A stretch of DNA of 25,071 bases. Origin: an uncultured Bacilli bacterium. Its GTDB lineage: Bacteria; Bacillota_I; Bacilli_A; RF39; UBA660. Under the pieces are notes generated by a model. It was not told the DNA's origin. It was given only the letters and a program-made list of their open reading frames with translations, and did not search any database. Location of the stretch: contig CAKOPK010000014.1 in NCBI GenBank assembly GCA_934099115.1, forward strand, positions 1 to 25,071. The letters are read 5' to 3'. Below are positions 6,993 to 13,931 of this stretch, one piece after another. A program made the translations under genes and the position numbers. How positions within the stretch are numbered: the first letter of the stretch is position 1; every line of letters begins with the position of its first letter.

Positions 6993-7256
6993 CTAATTTT
7001 CAATTTTAACTTTCTCATCAATCCTCTTTTTATGAATAATATGATTTTCGTTATAAAGAATTAAATCATTTACGTCAACGCCTAATTTCTTGGCTAAATC
7101 ATGAATAGTATCAGCAGTTAAATTAATTTCTCCACGTTCTATTTCAGCACAATATTTATGATTTAACCCTAAATTAGCATAAAACTTTTCTTGAGAATAC
7201 CCGCTTTTATAACGGTAATATTTTAAATTGATTCCTACAATCTCTTTTAAATTCAT
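6993..7256 (-). CDS. Small XRE-family regulator
   Basis: This 87-residue protein is essentially a single Cro/CI-type helix-turn-helix (about 6-66): YSQEKFYANLGLNHKYCAEI forms the recognition region and LGVDVNDL closes the fold. A basic tail (HKKRIDEKVKIEN) follows. GAGGAG lies 8 bases before the ATG. It is divergent from a second small XRE gene at 7377, and a palindrome sits between them, so the two may cross-regulate. No phage or restriction genes adjoin them. The regulated targets are unknown. Confidence 0.8.
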   Translation of the reverse strand: MNLKEIVGINLKYYRYKSGYSQEKFYANLGLNHKYCAEIERGEINLTADTIHDLAKKLGVDVNDLILYNENHIIHKKRIDEKVKIEN

Positions 7257-7313
7257 TTAAACTAACTCCTCACACTTAATATTATTGATAAATAAACCGA
7301 AAGTCTACCCAGT

Positions 7314-7323
7314 TATAGCTATA
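7314..7323. promoter_or_regulatory. 10-bp palindrome between divergent XRE genes (candidate operator)
   Basis: TATAGCTATA is self-complementary and lies 6 bases upstream of the -35 element of the plus-strand promoter (7330). An operator role is inferred from position. Confidence 0.3.
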
Positions 7324-7329
7324 CAAAAT

Positions 7330-7358
7330 TTGACATTGAAAAGAATTTGGTTTATTAT
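7330..7358 (+). promoter_or_regulatory. Promoter of the plus-strand XRE gene
   Basis: Consensus TTGACA (7330-7335), a 17-base spacer and TATTAT (7353-7358) predict a start near 7365, 12 nt before the ATG at 7377. This excludes the in-frame TTG at 7347, which lies inside the promoter. Confidence 0.75.
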
Positions 7359-7376
7359 AGTACTTATGGAGGAGTT

Positions 7377-7595
7377 ATGGTTAAAAGTAGTACAAAAGTA
7401 AATTTTAAATTACAAAATTTACGCAAAGAGAATAATCTGTCTTATGAAGATGTTGCAAAACAAGTTGGTATATGTAAAGCCTATTATTGGCAAATAGAGC
7501 ATGGAAATCGTCGTTTATACTATGATTTAGCTTTAAAAATAGCCAAAGTTTTTAATTTAAAACCAGATGAATTATTCCATGATTATTATAAATAA
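7377..7595 (+). CDS. Small XRE-family regulator
   Basis: This 72-residue protein is a minimal Cro/CI-type helix-turn-helix: LQNLRKENNLSYEDVAKQVG is followed by the recognition helix KAYYWQIEHGNRR and the closing LKIAKVFNLKPDELF. The start is placed at ATG 7377 because GGAGGAG lies just before it and because the promoter at 7330-7358 would put an earlier TTG upstream of the transcript. It is divergent from the other XRE gene (6993-7256), with 120 bases between them. SpoVIF follows 48 bases downstream but has its own sigma-K-like promoter. Function beyond DNA binding is unknown. Confidence 0.8.
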   Translation: MVKSSTKVNFKLQNLRKENNLSYEDVAKQVGICKAYYWQIEHGNRRLYYDLALKIAKVFNLKPDELFHDYYK

Positions 7596-7597
7596 AA

Positions 7598-7624
7598 ACA
7601 AAATATCTCTTTAATCATATAATA
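7598..7624 (+). promoter_or_regulatory. Candidate sigma-K promoter of spoVIF
   Basis: AC (7598-7599), exactly 16 bases, then CATATAATA (7616-7624), which fits the sigma-K pattern AC-N16/17-CATAnnnTA. SpoVIF of B. subtilis is, to my knowledge, a sigma-K-dependent mother-cell gene, so motif and gene agree. TATAAT within the same bases could also serve sigma-A, though no good -35 element is present. Confidence 0.5.
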
Positions 7625-7643
7625 GATTAGGAGGTATTTTTGA

Positions 7644-7883
7644 ATGTTAAATGATTCTTTTTTTAAAAAAGTCGAAAAGAAAACGAAGGTAGATAAAAAT
7701 ACAATTATATCCCTTGCAGAAAAGCTACAAAATGGCAACATGAAAGATGAAAAAACTTTAAATGAAGTAATTGATACATTAAGTAGAATGACTGGAAAAA
7801 AAGTAAATAAAGATTTAAAAGAAAAAATAATTAAGAAAGTTGTAAATGATGATGTCCCAGAAAATGTGGACAAAATGTTTTAA
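7644..7883 (+). CDS. spoVIF: Stage VI sporulation protein F (SpoVIF)-like
   Basis: SpoVIF is a small mother-cell protein needed for spore coat assembly. The match is by pattern: FFKKVEKKTKVDKNTIISLA at 6-25, LQNGNMKDEKTLNEVID, then LSRMTGKKVNKDLKEKIIKKV. These follow the family order of an FF.kIEKKT start, a vQn.n.KDE block and a K.V.k..e..Iv block. The protein is 79 residues, close to the roughly 87 of B. subtilis. It is highly charged and has no membrane segment. AGGAGG lies upstream of the ATG. The call fits with spoIVA and gerQ in the same window; no other family gives as good a match that I can recall. Confidence 0.75.
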   Translation: MLNDSFFKKVEKKTKVDKNTIISLAEKLQNGNMKDEKTLNEVIDTLSRMTGKKVNKDLKEKIIKKVVNDDVPENVDKMF

Positions 7884-7907
7884 AATTTAAAAAAGTGTTT
7901 TTTTAGA

Positions 7908-7937
7908 TTGCAATTCATCTTTAATTTTTGTTATAAT
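7908..7937 (+). promoter_or_regulatory. Promoter of the transglutaminase-like gene
   Basis: TTGCAA (7908-7913), an 18-base spacer and TATAAT (7932-7937). The start would be near 7944, giving a very short leader to ATG 7957. Confidence 0.6.
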
Positions 7938-7956
7938 AAATGTCAGGTGGCGTGTT

Positions 7957-8484
7957 ATGAATCAAGTAAATAATGTTATGGATGTATTAAAGGTATTAGA
8001 AGATATAGAATATGGTTATTTAGATATTGATAATAAAGAAAATCATGAAATAGATAAAAATTTTAAAAAGAAGTATATGTTATCTAGTCCCGAAGAAGTA
8101 ATGAAAAATAAATTAGGAATTTGTTATGATGTAGTAGAACTAGAAAGAGCTCTATTTAAGAAATTAGGAATGAAATTTGGAACTTATTTTATGATTTATT
8201 ATGAATCTTCAAAAAAGATTTTTACTCATACCTTTGTAGTTTATGAAGAAAATGAGAAATTTTATTGGTTTGAAGCTTCTTGGAAAAAATTCACTGGGAT
8301 TCATGAGTATATGAGTTTATTTGATTTATTAACAAGTGTCCGTGAAAATTTCCAAAAATTTAATAATTTAAAATTTATGGATTTAGACTATTTATGTGTT
8401 TATAAATATAAAAAACCAAAATCTCACATCGGCTTAAAAGATTTCTATAAGCACTGTGAGAATGGAGAAAATGTCATGATTTAA
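7957..8484 (+). CDS. Transglutaminase-like superfamily protein
   Basis: The 175-residue protein has the order of catalytic residues seen in papain/transglutaminase-like folds: Cys56 in KLGICYDVVEL, His91 in IFTHTFVVY, and an acidic residue at Glu106 in YWFEASW. The preceding SPEEVMKNKLGICYD resembles the helix that carries the nucleophile in this superfamily. It has no signal peptide or membrane helix and should be cytoplasmic. Substrate and reaction (peptidase, amidase or cross-linking) cannot be told. It does not look like spore Tgl. It has its own promoter and sits between spoVIF and the thrS leader. Confidence 0.65.
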   Translation: MNQVNNVMDVLKVLEDIEYGYLDIDNKENHEIDKNFKKKYMLSSPEEVMKNKLGICYDVVELERALFKKLGMKFGTYFMIYYESSKKIFTHTFVVYEENEKFYWFEASWKKFTGIHEYMSLFDLLTSVRENFQKFNNLKFMDLDYLCVYKYKKPKSHIGLKDFYKHCENGENVMI

Positions 8485-8485
8485 C

Positions 8486-8513
8486 TTGACATACCAAAAA
8501 TAAGTGCTATACT
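8486..8513 (+). promoter_or_regulatory. Promoter of the thrS T-box leader
   Basis: Consensus TTGACA (8486-8491), a 16-base spacer and TATACT (8508-8513) preceded by TGC. Transcription should start near 8520. The -35 element lies directly after the stop codon of the upstream gene. Confidence 0.8.
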
Positions 8514-8519
8514 TAAAAC

Positions 8520-8720
8520 ATAAATCGTTTGATAAAAGACATGATTTATAAAATATATTTTTAGAGAATTGATGGTTGGTGTAAATCAATAATAGTTTTA
8601 TAAATTACTACTTTTAGAGATGGGATTAATACTCTCCGTGACATTCGCGTTAAGAATAATTAAGTAAAATAAAGGATGGTACCGCAAGACATTGCTCCTT
8701 AGCATGTTCTGCGGTTTTTT
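8520..8720 (+). promoter_or_regulatory. T-box riboswitch, threonine-specific, controlling thrS
   Basis: Stem I is recognisable. The lower stem AAAAG (8534-8538) pairs with CTTTT (8611-8615), the middle stem ATTTATAAAA (8544-8553) with TTTTATAAAT (8596-8605), and the apical arm ATTGAT/ATCAAT carries the conserved GATGGTTGGTG. The internal loop on the 3' side reads TACTA, placing the specifier ACU (Thr) at 8607-8609. The conserved T-box sequence AAGGATGGTACCGCA lies at 8672-8686. Uncharged tRNA-Thr would stabilise the antiterminator and switch on thrS. Specifier and downstream gene agree. Confidence 0.95.
8681..8720 (+). terminator. Regulated terminator of the thrS T-box
   Basis: ACCGC (8681-8685) pairs with GCGGT (8711-8715), with inner AGACA/TGTTCT and GCT/AGC pairs, followed by six T. 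The 5' arm overlaps the T-box sequence, as needed for mutually exclusive folding. Confidence 0.9.
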
Positions 8721-8740
8721 ATTTAGAAAGAGGTAGAAAA

Positions 8741-10519
8741 ATGATAAATATTAAAGAAGATGAAAAACTAAGTGTATTAAATCATAGTTGTGCTCACTTA
8801 ATGGCCCAAGCCGTAAAACATTTATATCCAAATGCTAAATTTTGGGTAGGCCCAGTTATAGAAGAAGGTTTCTATTATGATATTGATTTAGGAGATATAA
8901 CTCTAACAGAAGAAGATTTACCAGCAATAGAAAAAGAAATGAAGAAAATAGCTAAGGATGGTAAACGTATTATAAGAGAAGAAATATCTAAAGAAGAAGC
9001 TTTAAATAGATTTAAAGAAGACCCTTATAAAGTTGATTTAATTTCTCATATGGATGAAGAAAACACAGTTATTAGTTGTTATACCCAAGGAGATTTTACA
9101 GACTTATGTCGTGGACCACATGTTGCAACTGTAAAAGAATTAAAGAATTTTAAACTATTAAAAGTAAGTGGAGCTTATTGGAAAGGGGATGCTAAAAATA
9201 AAGTATTACAAAGAATATATGGTGTTTGTTTCCCAACAAGTGAAGAATTAGAAGCTCATTTAGCTGCTTTAGAAGAAGCTAAAGAAAGAGACCATAGAAA
9301 ACTAGGAAAAGACTTAGAAATATTTATGTTCTCTGATTTAGTAGGAAAAGGCTTACCAATGTGGCTACCAAATGGTTTTATAGTTAGAAGAGCTTTAGTA
9401 GACTATATTACTGATAAAGAAATAAGTCATGGTTATAAACATGTAATGACTCCATCTTTAGGAAGTGTTGAATTATATAAAACAAGTGGCCACTGGGATC
9501 ATTATAAAGAAGATATGTTTCCAGAAATGGAATTAGATAATGAATCATATGTTTTAAGACCTATGAACTGTCCTCATCACATGATGATGTTTAAGAATAC
9601 TCTTCATTCTTACCGTGATTTACCATTACGTATTGCTGAAGTAGCAAATGATTTTCGTTATGAAGCAAGTGGTGCTGTATGTGGTATTGAAAGAACGAGA
9701 GCATTTACTCAAAATGATTCCCATATATTCTGTACACCAGAACAAATAAAAGAAGAATTTAAAAACGTAGTAAATTTAATATTAGAAGTATATAAAGATT
9801 TTGGTATTAAAGAATATCGTTTTCGTTTATCTTTACGAGATAAGACTGATACTGAAAAATATTTTGGAAATGATGAATTATGGGCTATAAGTGAACAAAA
9901 ACTTCGTGAAGTATTAAAAGAATTAAAGGTAGATTTTTATGAAGCAGAAGGAGAAGCAGCATTCTATGGGCCTAAATTAGATGTTCAAGTAAAGAGTGCA
10001 ATAGGTCATGATGTAACTTTATCTACAGTTCAATTAGACTATCAATTACCAGAAAGATTTGAATTAAATTATATTGATGCCCTTGGTAATAAATGTCGTC
10101 CAGTAGTTATTCATAGAGCAATTTTAGGCTCATTAGACCGTTTTATCGCTTATTTATTAGAAGAAACTAAAGGCTTTTTACCATTATGGCTATCTCCAGT
10201 CCAAATAAATGTTATACCAGTTAATAGGGACTATCATTTAGAGTATGCAGAAGAAATATTTAATAAACTAAAATCTTTAGGATATCGTATTGAATTAGAT
10301 GACAGAGAAGAAAAACTTGGTTATAAAATGCGTGAATCTGTCTTAAAGAAAAAAACTTATGCCTTAATTATTGGCAATAAAGAAGTAGAAACAAATACAA
10401 TTAGCTATCGTAAATGTGGTAGTGAAGAAACTTTAAATATAAGTTTAGAAGAATTTATTTCTATGATAGAAGAAGAAATTAAGGAAAAGAAAAATAATCA
10501 CATAAAAAAGGTTGCTTAA
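8741..10519 (+). CDS. thrS: Threonyl-tRNA synthetase lacking the TGS domain
   Basis: This class II synthetase charges tRNA-Thr. The editing (N2) domain comes first, with its H15-x3-H19 and C123-x3-H127 metal/editing motifs. The catalytic core has the zinc ligands Cys277 (RPMNCPHH), His328 (NDSHIF) and His458 (VVIHRA), and the anticodon-binding domain follows from about 485. The protein is 592 residues against about 640 in B. subtilis, because the N-terminal TGS domain of about 60 residues is absent: the first residues already align with the start of N2. This start is firm, since the T-box terminator ends 20 bases upstream and the Shine-Dalgarno AGAGGTAG lies between. Mycoplasma enzymes are known to lack TGS too. 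Confidence 0.97.
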   Translation: MINIKEDEKLSVLNHSCAHLMAQAVKHLYPNAKFWVGPVIEEGFYYDIDLGDITLTEEDLPAIEKEMKKIAKDGKRIIREEISKEEALNRFKEDPYKVDLISHMDEENTVISCYTQGDFTDLCRGPHVATVKELKNFKLLKVSGAYWKGDAKNKVLQRIYGVCFPTSEELEAHLAALEEAKERDHRKLGKDLEIFMFSDLVGKGLPMWLPNGFIVRRALVDYITDKEISHGYKHVMTPSLGSVELYKTSGHWDHYKEDMFPEMELDNESYVLRPMNCPHHMMMFKNTLHSYRDLPLRIAEVANDFRYEASGAVCGIERTRAFTQNDSHIFCTPEQIKEEFKNVVNLILEVYKDFGIKEYRFRLSLRDKTDTEKYFGNDELWAISEQKLREVLKELKVDFYEAEGEAAFYGPKLDVQVKSAIGHDVTLSTVQLDYQLPERFELNYIDALGNKCRPVVIHRAILGSLDRFIAYLLEETKGFLPLWLSPVQINVIPVNRDYHLEYAEEIFNKLKSLGYRIELDDREEKLGYKMRESVLKKKTYALIIGNKEVETNTISYRKCGSEETLNISLEEFISMIEEEIKEKKNNHIKKVA

Positions 10520-10531
10520 CGCAACTTTTTT
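10504..10531. terminator. Bidirectional terminator between thrS and spoIVA
   Basis: AAAAAAGGTTGC, loop TTAAC, GCAACTTTTTT: GTTGC (10511-10515) pairs with GCAAC (10521-10525), extended by A-T pairs. The thrS stop TAA (10517-10519) is in the loop. T-runs follow the stem on both strands. Confidence 0.85.
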
Positions 10532-12022
10532 CTATAATACAATAGCAATTAAGTTATTAGCACCTTTATTAACTATCTTAGTAACTGTTTGTGATAATTT
10601 ATATCTAGTAGCATCTGGCATCATCGATAATTTAGCTTGAATACCTTCTTGAACGATTGCTTCTAAACTTCTACCAAATATTTCACTTTGCCAAATAGAA
10701 TTTGGGTCTTTTTCATAATCTTTCATCAAGTAATTAATTAACTCTTTCGATTGCTGTTCACTACCAATAATTGGTTCAAAAGTGGATTGTACTTCTACTT
10801 TCATTAAGTGAACACTAGAAGCGGTAGCTTTTAATTTAACACCATATCTTGTTCCTTGTTTTACGATCTCTGGAGTTTCTAATTTCATATCTTTAATAGT
10901 AGGATAAACAATACCATAACCACTATTTCTAGCAACTTTTAAAGCACTTTTAATAGAATCCATCTCTTCTTTAGTATCTTTATAAGTAGCAAAAATACGA
11001 ATTAAACCAGCTTTAGAAGTAGCAGACTCACCCATAATACTCTTTAATACTTCGTTATAAAGTTCACTTTTAGCTTCTAAATTAATAGTTACAACTCCAG
11101 TAGCAGCGTCTAACTTACTAATATAAGATTTACTAATATATTCACTATCTTGAAAGTGTTCTAAAATAGTATCTATATCTTTAATTTTTTCTACACTAAT
11201 AATACTTTCTTTAATTTTTTCTAAAAAATGTTCTTTAATAACATGAGTTTTAGGTAAAGCATCAATCCATTCTGGTATTTTAACTTCAATATCTAAAACA
11301 GGAAATTCATATAAAGCTTTTTTCAAAATTTCCATAATTTCTATTTCATTCATCTTTTCAGCACTAATAGGAAGAACAGGAACATCATAAGTATCTTCAA
11401 TTTCTCTTGCTATTCTAACGGTTTCTGTATTAGTAGGATGAATACTATTTAAAATAACAATAAAAGGTTTACCAATTTCTTTTAATTCAGATATGACTTT
11501 ATTTTCAGCTTCTAAGTAATTATTTCTAGGTATTTCTCCAAAAGAACCATCAGTAGTAATAACAACTCCAATAGTTGCATGGTCACGAATAACTTTTTCT
11601 GTACCGATTTCTGCAGCTTCTACAAAAGGAATAGGATCTTCAAACCAAGGAGTTTTAACCATTCTCGGATTTCCATCTTCATCTTCATAACCATTAGCAC
11701 CCGGTATTACAAATCCTACACAGTCAACTAACTTAATATTTGTTTTAAATTCATTAACAGTAACGACTGCTCCATTAGAGGGAACAAATTTTGGCTCGGT
11801 AGTCATAATAGTTTTTCCTTGGGCACTTTGAGGAATTTCGTCTAAACAATGTTTCTTTTCGTATTCATCGGTAATATTTGGAACAACTAAATTTTCGATA
11901 AATCTCTTAATAAAGGTAGATTTCCCAGTTCTAACAGCACCAACAACACCTAGATAAATACTCCCATTTCCTCTTTTGGCAATCGATTCTATAATCTCTT
12001 TCTTTTCCAAAAATTTCACCAT
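10532..12022 (-). CDS. spoIVA: Stage IV sporulation protein A (SpoIVA), spore coat morphogenetic ATPase
   Basis: SpoIVA polymerises on the outer forespore membrane by ATP hydrolysis and forms the base layer of the spore coat. The N-terminal ATPase domain is clear: GAVRTGKST (28-36, Walker A), CLDEIPQSAQGKTIMTTEPK, and VDCVGFVIPGANGYEDEDG in the DxxG region. The protein is 496 residues (492 in B. subtilis) and ends in the hydrophobic NNLIAIVL needed for localisation in the family. The Shine-Dalgarno is weak (GAAAG). A sigma-E-like promoter may lie upstream. It is monocistronic, facing thrS with a shared terminator. Its presence strongly implies endospore formation. Confidence 0.97.
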   Translation of the reverse strand: MVKFLEKKEIIESIAKRGNGSIYLGVVGAVRTGKSTFIKRFIENLVVPNITDEYEKKHCLDEIPQSAQGKTIMTTEPKFVPSNGAVVTVNEFKTNIKLVDCVGFVIPGANGYEDEDGNPRMVKTPWFEDPIPFVEAAEIGTEKVIRDHATIGVVITTDGSFGEIPRNNYLEAENKVISELKEIGKPFIVILNSIHPTNTETVRIAREIEDTYDVPVLPISAEKMNEIEIMEILKKALYEFPVLDIEVKIPEWIDALPKTHVIKEHFLEKIKESIISVEKIKDIDTILEHFQDSEYISKSYISKLDAATGVVTINLEAKSELYNEVLKSIMGESATSKAGLIRIFATYKDTKEEMDSIKSALKVARNSGYGIVYPTIKDMKLETPEIVKQGTRYGVKLKATASSVHLMKVEVQSTFEPIIGSEQQSKELINYLMKDYEKDPNSIWQSEIFGRSLEAIVQEGIQAKLSMMPDATRYKLSQTVTKIVNKGANNLIAIVL

Positions 12023-12041
12023 CTTTCAATCTTTCTAATTA

Positions 12042-12070
12042 AAGCTATGACTTTATTTTTAAAAATAGTA
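12042..12070 (-). promoter_or_regulatory. Possible sigma-E promoter of spoIVA
   Basis: On the minus strand TACTATTTT (12070-12062), about 13 bases, then CATAGCTT (12049-12042) loosely resembles the sigma-E pattern with -10 CATACAAT. The predicted start lies about 15 bases before the ATG. Known spoIVA genes are sigma-E dependent. The match is imperfect. Confidence 0.3.
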
Positions 12071-12120
12071 CTAAAAGTTGTAACTTTTTTCTTTACTTCC
12101 AAAACTACTAGAAATTGACT

Positions 12121-12146
12121 AGTATTGGAAAAATATTTCCAATACT
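12121..12146. repeat. Perfect 11-bp inverted repeat upstream of the DUF4143 ATPase (candidate operator)
   Basis: AGTATTGGAAA (12121-12131), loop AATA, TTTCCAATACT (12136-12146). Its right end shares one base with the -35 element of the ATPase promoter. No T-run follows on either strand, so it is not a terminator. Confidence 0.5.
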
Positions 12147-12174
12147 TGGCTTTTAATAATACTTGCTATATACT
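12146..12174 (+). promoter_or_regulatory. Promoter of the DUF4143 ATPase gene, with a palindrome over the -10
   Basis: TTGGCT (12146-12151), 17 bases and TATACT (12169-12174) predict a start near 12182. TATACTT-T-AAGTATA (12169-12183) is a perfect inverted repeat covering the -10 and start point, so the promoter is bracketed by two inverted repeats. Confidence 0.5.
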
Positions 12175-12202
12175 TTAAGTATAGAAAAAAGGAAGGTATA
12201 TT

Positions 12203-13399
12203 ATGATAGAAAGACCAGTATATTTAGAAGAATTAAAAAGATGGAAAGATAAAGATTTAATTAAAGTAGTAACAGGTATCAGAAGATGCGGAAAGTCCAC
12301 TTTATTTTTACTATTTATCAATTATTTAAAAGAAAATGGAATCCAAGATAATCAAATAATTCATATAAATTTAGAAGATGCTGACTATGATTTTAAAAAT
12401 TATAAAGAATTATATGAATATATTAAAGAAAAACTAACCCCTGAAAAGCAATATTATATCTTTTTAGACGAAGTTCAAAACGTACCAGAGTTTCAAAAAG
12501 CTGTTGATAGTTTATATATAAAAAAGAATGTTGATGTTTATATAACAGGTTCAAATGCTTATCTTTTATCTGGAGAACATGCAACTCTATTATCAGGAAG
12601 ATATATAGAGATAAAAATGCTTCCTTTATCATTTAAAGAATATGTAACAGCTTTTGATGACAATAATTATCAAAAATTATTTTTAGAATACATGAAAAAT
12701 GGTGGAATGCCAGGAAATATAAGCATGTTAAAAACAAATGTTAATGATATAGATAAGTATTTAGATGGTATTTTCTCTACCGTTGTTTATAAAGATATTA
12801 TGGCTAAAAATAATATAACAGACAAAACGTTATTAGAAAATATCCTAAAATATATATTTGATAGTGTTGGTTCTCCAATATCTACGAAAAAGATAAGTGA
12901 TACTCTAACAAGTAAAGGAATAACTACAAGTAATCATACAGTAGAAAATTATATACTAGCATTCTTAGAAAGCTTTTTAATCTATAAGGCAGAAAGATTT
13001 GATGTAAAAAGGAAAAACTTACTAGTAAGAGATTATAAGTATTATGCAGTAGATACAGGACTAAGAAGCTATCTATTGGGTAAAAAGTCTGATAGTGATA
13101 TGGGACATATCTTAGAAAATATTGTATATCTTGAATTATTAAGAAGGGGATATAAAGTTTATGTAGGAAAAGTAGATGATTTAGAAATAGATTTTGTCGC
13201 TGAAAATAGAGAAGGCTTAAAATATTATCAAGTATCTTTAACAGTAAGAGATGAGAAAGTTTTAGAAAGAGAATTAAGGCCTTTACAAAAAACAGGGGAC
13301 CACTATCCCAAAACTCTTTTAACACTAGATATGGATTTAGAAGCAGACTATGATGGAATAAGAAAAGTTAACGTTATTGATTGGCTTTTAAAAGATTAA
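12203..13399 (+). CDS. AAA-type ATPase with DUF4143 domain
   Basis: The family is widespread and poorly characterised. The N-terminal ATPase domain (AAA_14-like) shows GIRRCGKST (25-33, Walker A), YIFLDEVQ (85-92, Walker B), YITGSN (113-118, sensor 1) and LLSGRYIEI. The DUF4143 part (about 190-398) contains VYKDIMAKN, the helical DSVGSPISTKKISDTL region, and a nuclease-like core segment YLELLRRGYKVYVGKVDDLE with IDFV. At 398 residues it is full length. The Shine-Dalgarno is AAGGAAGG. It sits in an accessory-looking patch with a Fic remnant behind it. Members are often scattered, mobile and present in many copies per genome; function is unknown. Confidence 0.85.
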   Translation: MIERPVYLEELKRWKDKDLIKVVTGIRRCGKSTLFLLFINYLKENGIQDNQIIHINLEDADYDFKNYKELYEYIKEKLTPEKQYYIFLDEVQNVPEFQKAVDSLYIKKNVDVYITGSNAYLLSGEHATLLSGRYIEIKMLPLSFKEYVTAFDDNNYQKLFLEYMKNGGMPGNISMLKTNVNDIDKYLDGIFSTVVYKDIMAKNNITDKTLLENILKYIFDSVGSPISTKKISDTLTSKGITTSNHTVENYILAFLESFLIYKAERFDVKRKNLLVRDYKYYAVDTGLRSYLLGKKSDSDMGHILENIVYLELLRRGYKVYVGKVDDLEIDFVAENREGLKYYQVSLTVRDEKVLERELRPLQKTGDHYPKTLLTLDMDLEADYDGIRKVNVIDWLLKD

Positions 13400-13409
13400 T
13401 TTTATTATC

Positions 13410-13874
13410 TTGTTTTCAAAAAACATACAAGAAAACATACAAGAAAACATACAAGATAATTGGCAAAATGTTTTGCTATCCAACTGGGAACCATTATTTC
13501 TATATGTCCCGATAGAATCAGAAATAAAAAAATATCAAGATGATTACTATAAAGCAATAGCAAACTGTAATAAGAATGGAGAATCTACCGAATTTATTGA
13601 ATTTATGTTAAAAATGATTGATGAAGTATTGGAAAAACTTATTATAAATATTAACACAGAAATTAATCATATGAGCTCATATATTAAGAATGTATTAGAT
13701 GTTATGGAGCCAGGAATAAACTATACCACAAAAGAGCTTATGCATTTATTAGGCCTGAAATCTCGTATTTCTTTTAGAAAAAACTATTTAGTACTGGCAT
13801 TAAATAATGGTGTAATAAAAATGGTTTCCCCAGATTCTCCAACCAGTAAGAATCAAGCATATTATAAAGCTTAA
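13410..13874 (+). pseudogene. 3' remnant of a Fic-family gene
   Basis: The readable frame matches only the C-terminal half of Fic/DOC adenylyltransferase proteins: LLSNWEPLFLYVPIESEI, YYKAIANC...GESTEFIEFMLKMI, then the winged-helix-like tail with LKSRISFRKNYLVLALNNGVIKM and SPDSPTSKNQAYY. The Fic core with the HPFxxGNGR active site, which should come just before, is missing. The frame opens with TTG without a Shine-Dalgarno and begins with three 12-bp tandem repeats, as if the 5' part was lost by deletion. No in-frame ATG occurs until residue 68. If translated, the product could not transfer AMP. The stop is 10-11 codons after the conserved tail, so the 3' end appears natural. Confidence 0.7.
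13420..13455 (+). repeat. 12-bp tandem repeat, three copies
   Basis: AAAACATACAAG occurs three times in direct succession (13420-13431, 13432-13443, 13444-13455). In the Fic frame it reads NIQE repeated. It marks the truncation point of the Fic remnant. Confidence 0.85.
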
Positions 13875-13882
13875 AATATTTC

Positions 13883-13911
13883 TTTACATAAAAATATGTT
13901 TTTGCTATAAT
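13883..13911 (+). promoter_or_regulatory. Promoter of the thioredoxin-like gene
   Basis: TTTACA (13883-13888), 17 bases and TATAAT (13906-13911), the latter preceded by TGC. A strong sigma-A-like promoter with a start near 13918. Confidence 0.75.
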
Positions 13912-13931
13912 TTAACAAGAGGATGTGTATT

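Noticed and set aside
7347..7376. Longer TTG start for the plus-strand XRE gene
   Set aside because: The TTG lies inside the promoter between -35 and -10, and a proper Shine-Dalgarno precedes ATG 7377.
8485..8740. A hidden TGS-domain coding segment upstream of thrS
   Set aside because: The whole stretch is occupied by the T-box leader and terminator, leaving no room for about 60 codons in frame.
12121..12146. Terminator for spoIVA upstream reads or an insertion-sequence end
   Set aside because: The inverted repeat has no T-run on either strand, no target duplication is visible, and no transposase is present.
12924..13325. 133-residue minus-strand frame rich in Leu and Phe
   Set aside because: It is antisense to the DUF4143 domain and arises from AT-rich codons; it has no Shine-Dalgarno.
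13420..13455. CRISPR-like array
   Set aside because: The three 12-bp units are contiguous with no spacers; this is a short tandem repeat at the Fic truncation.
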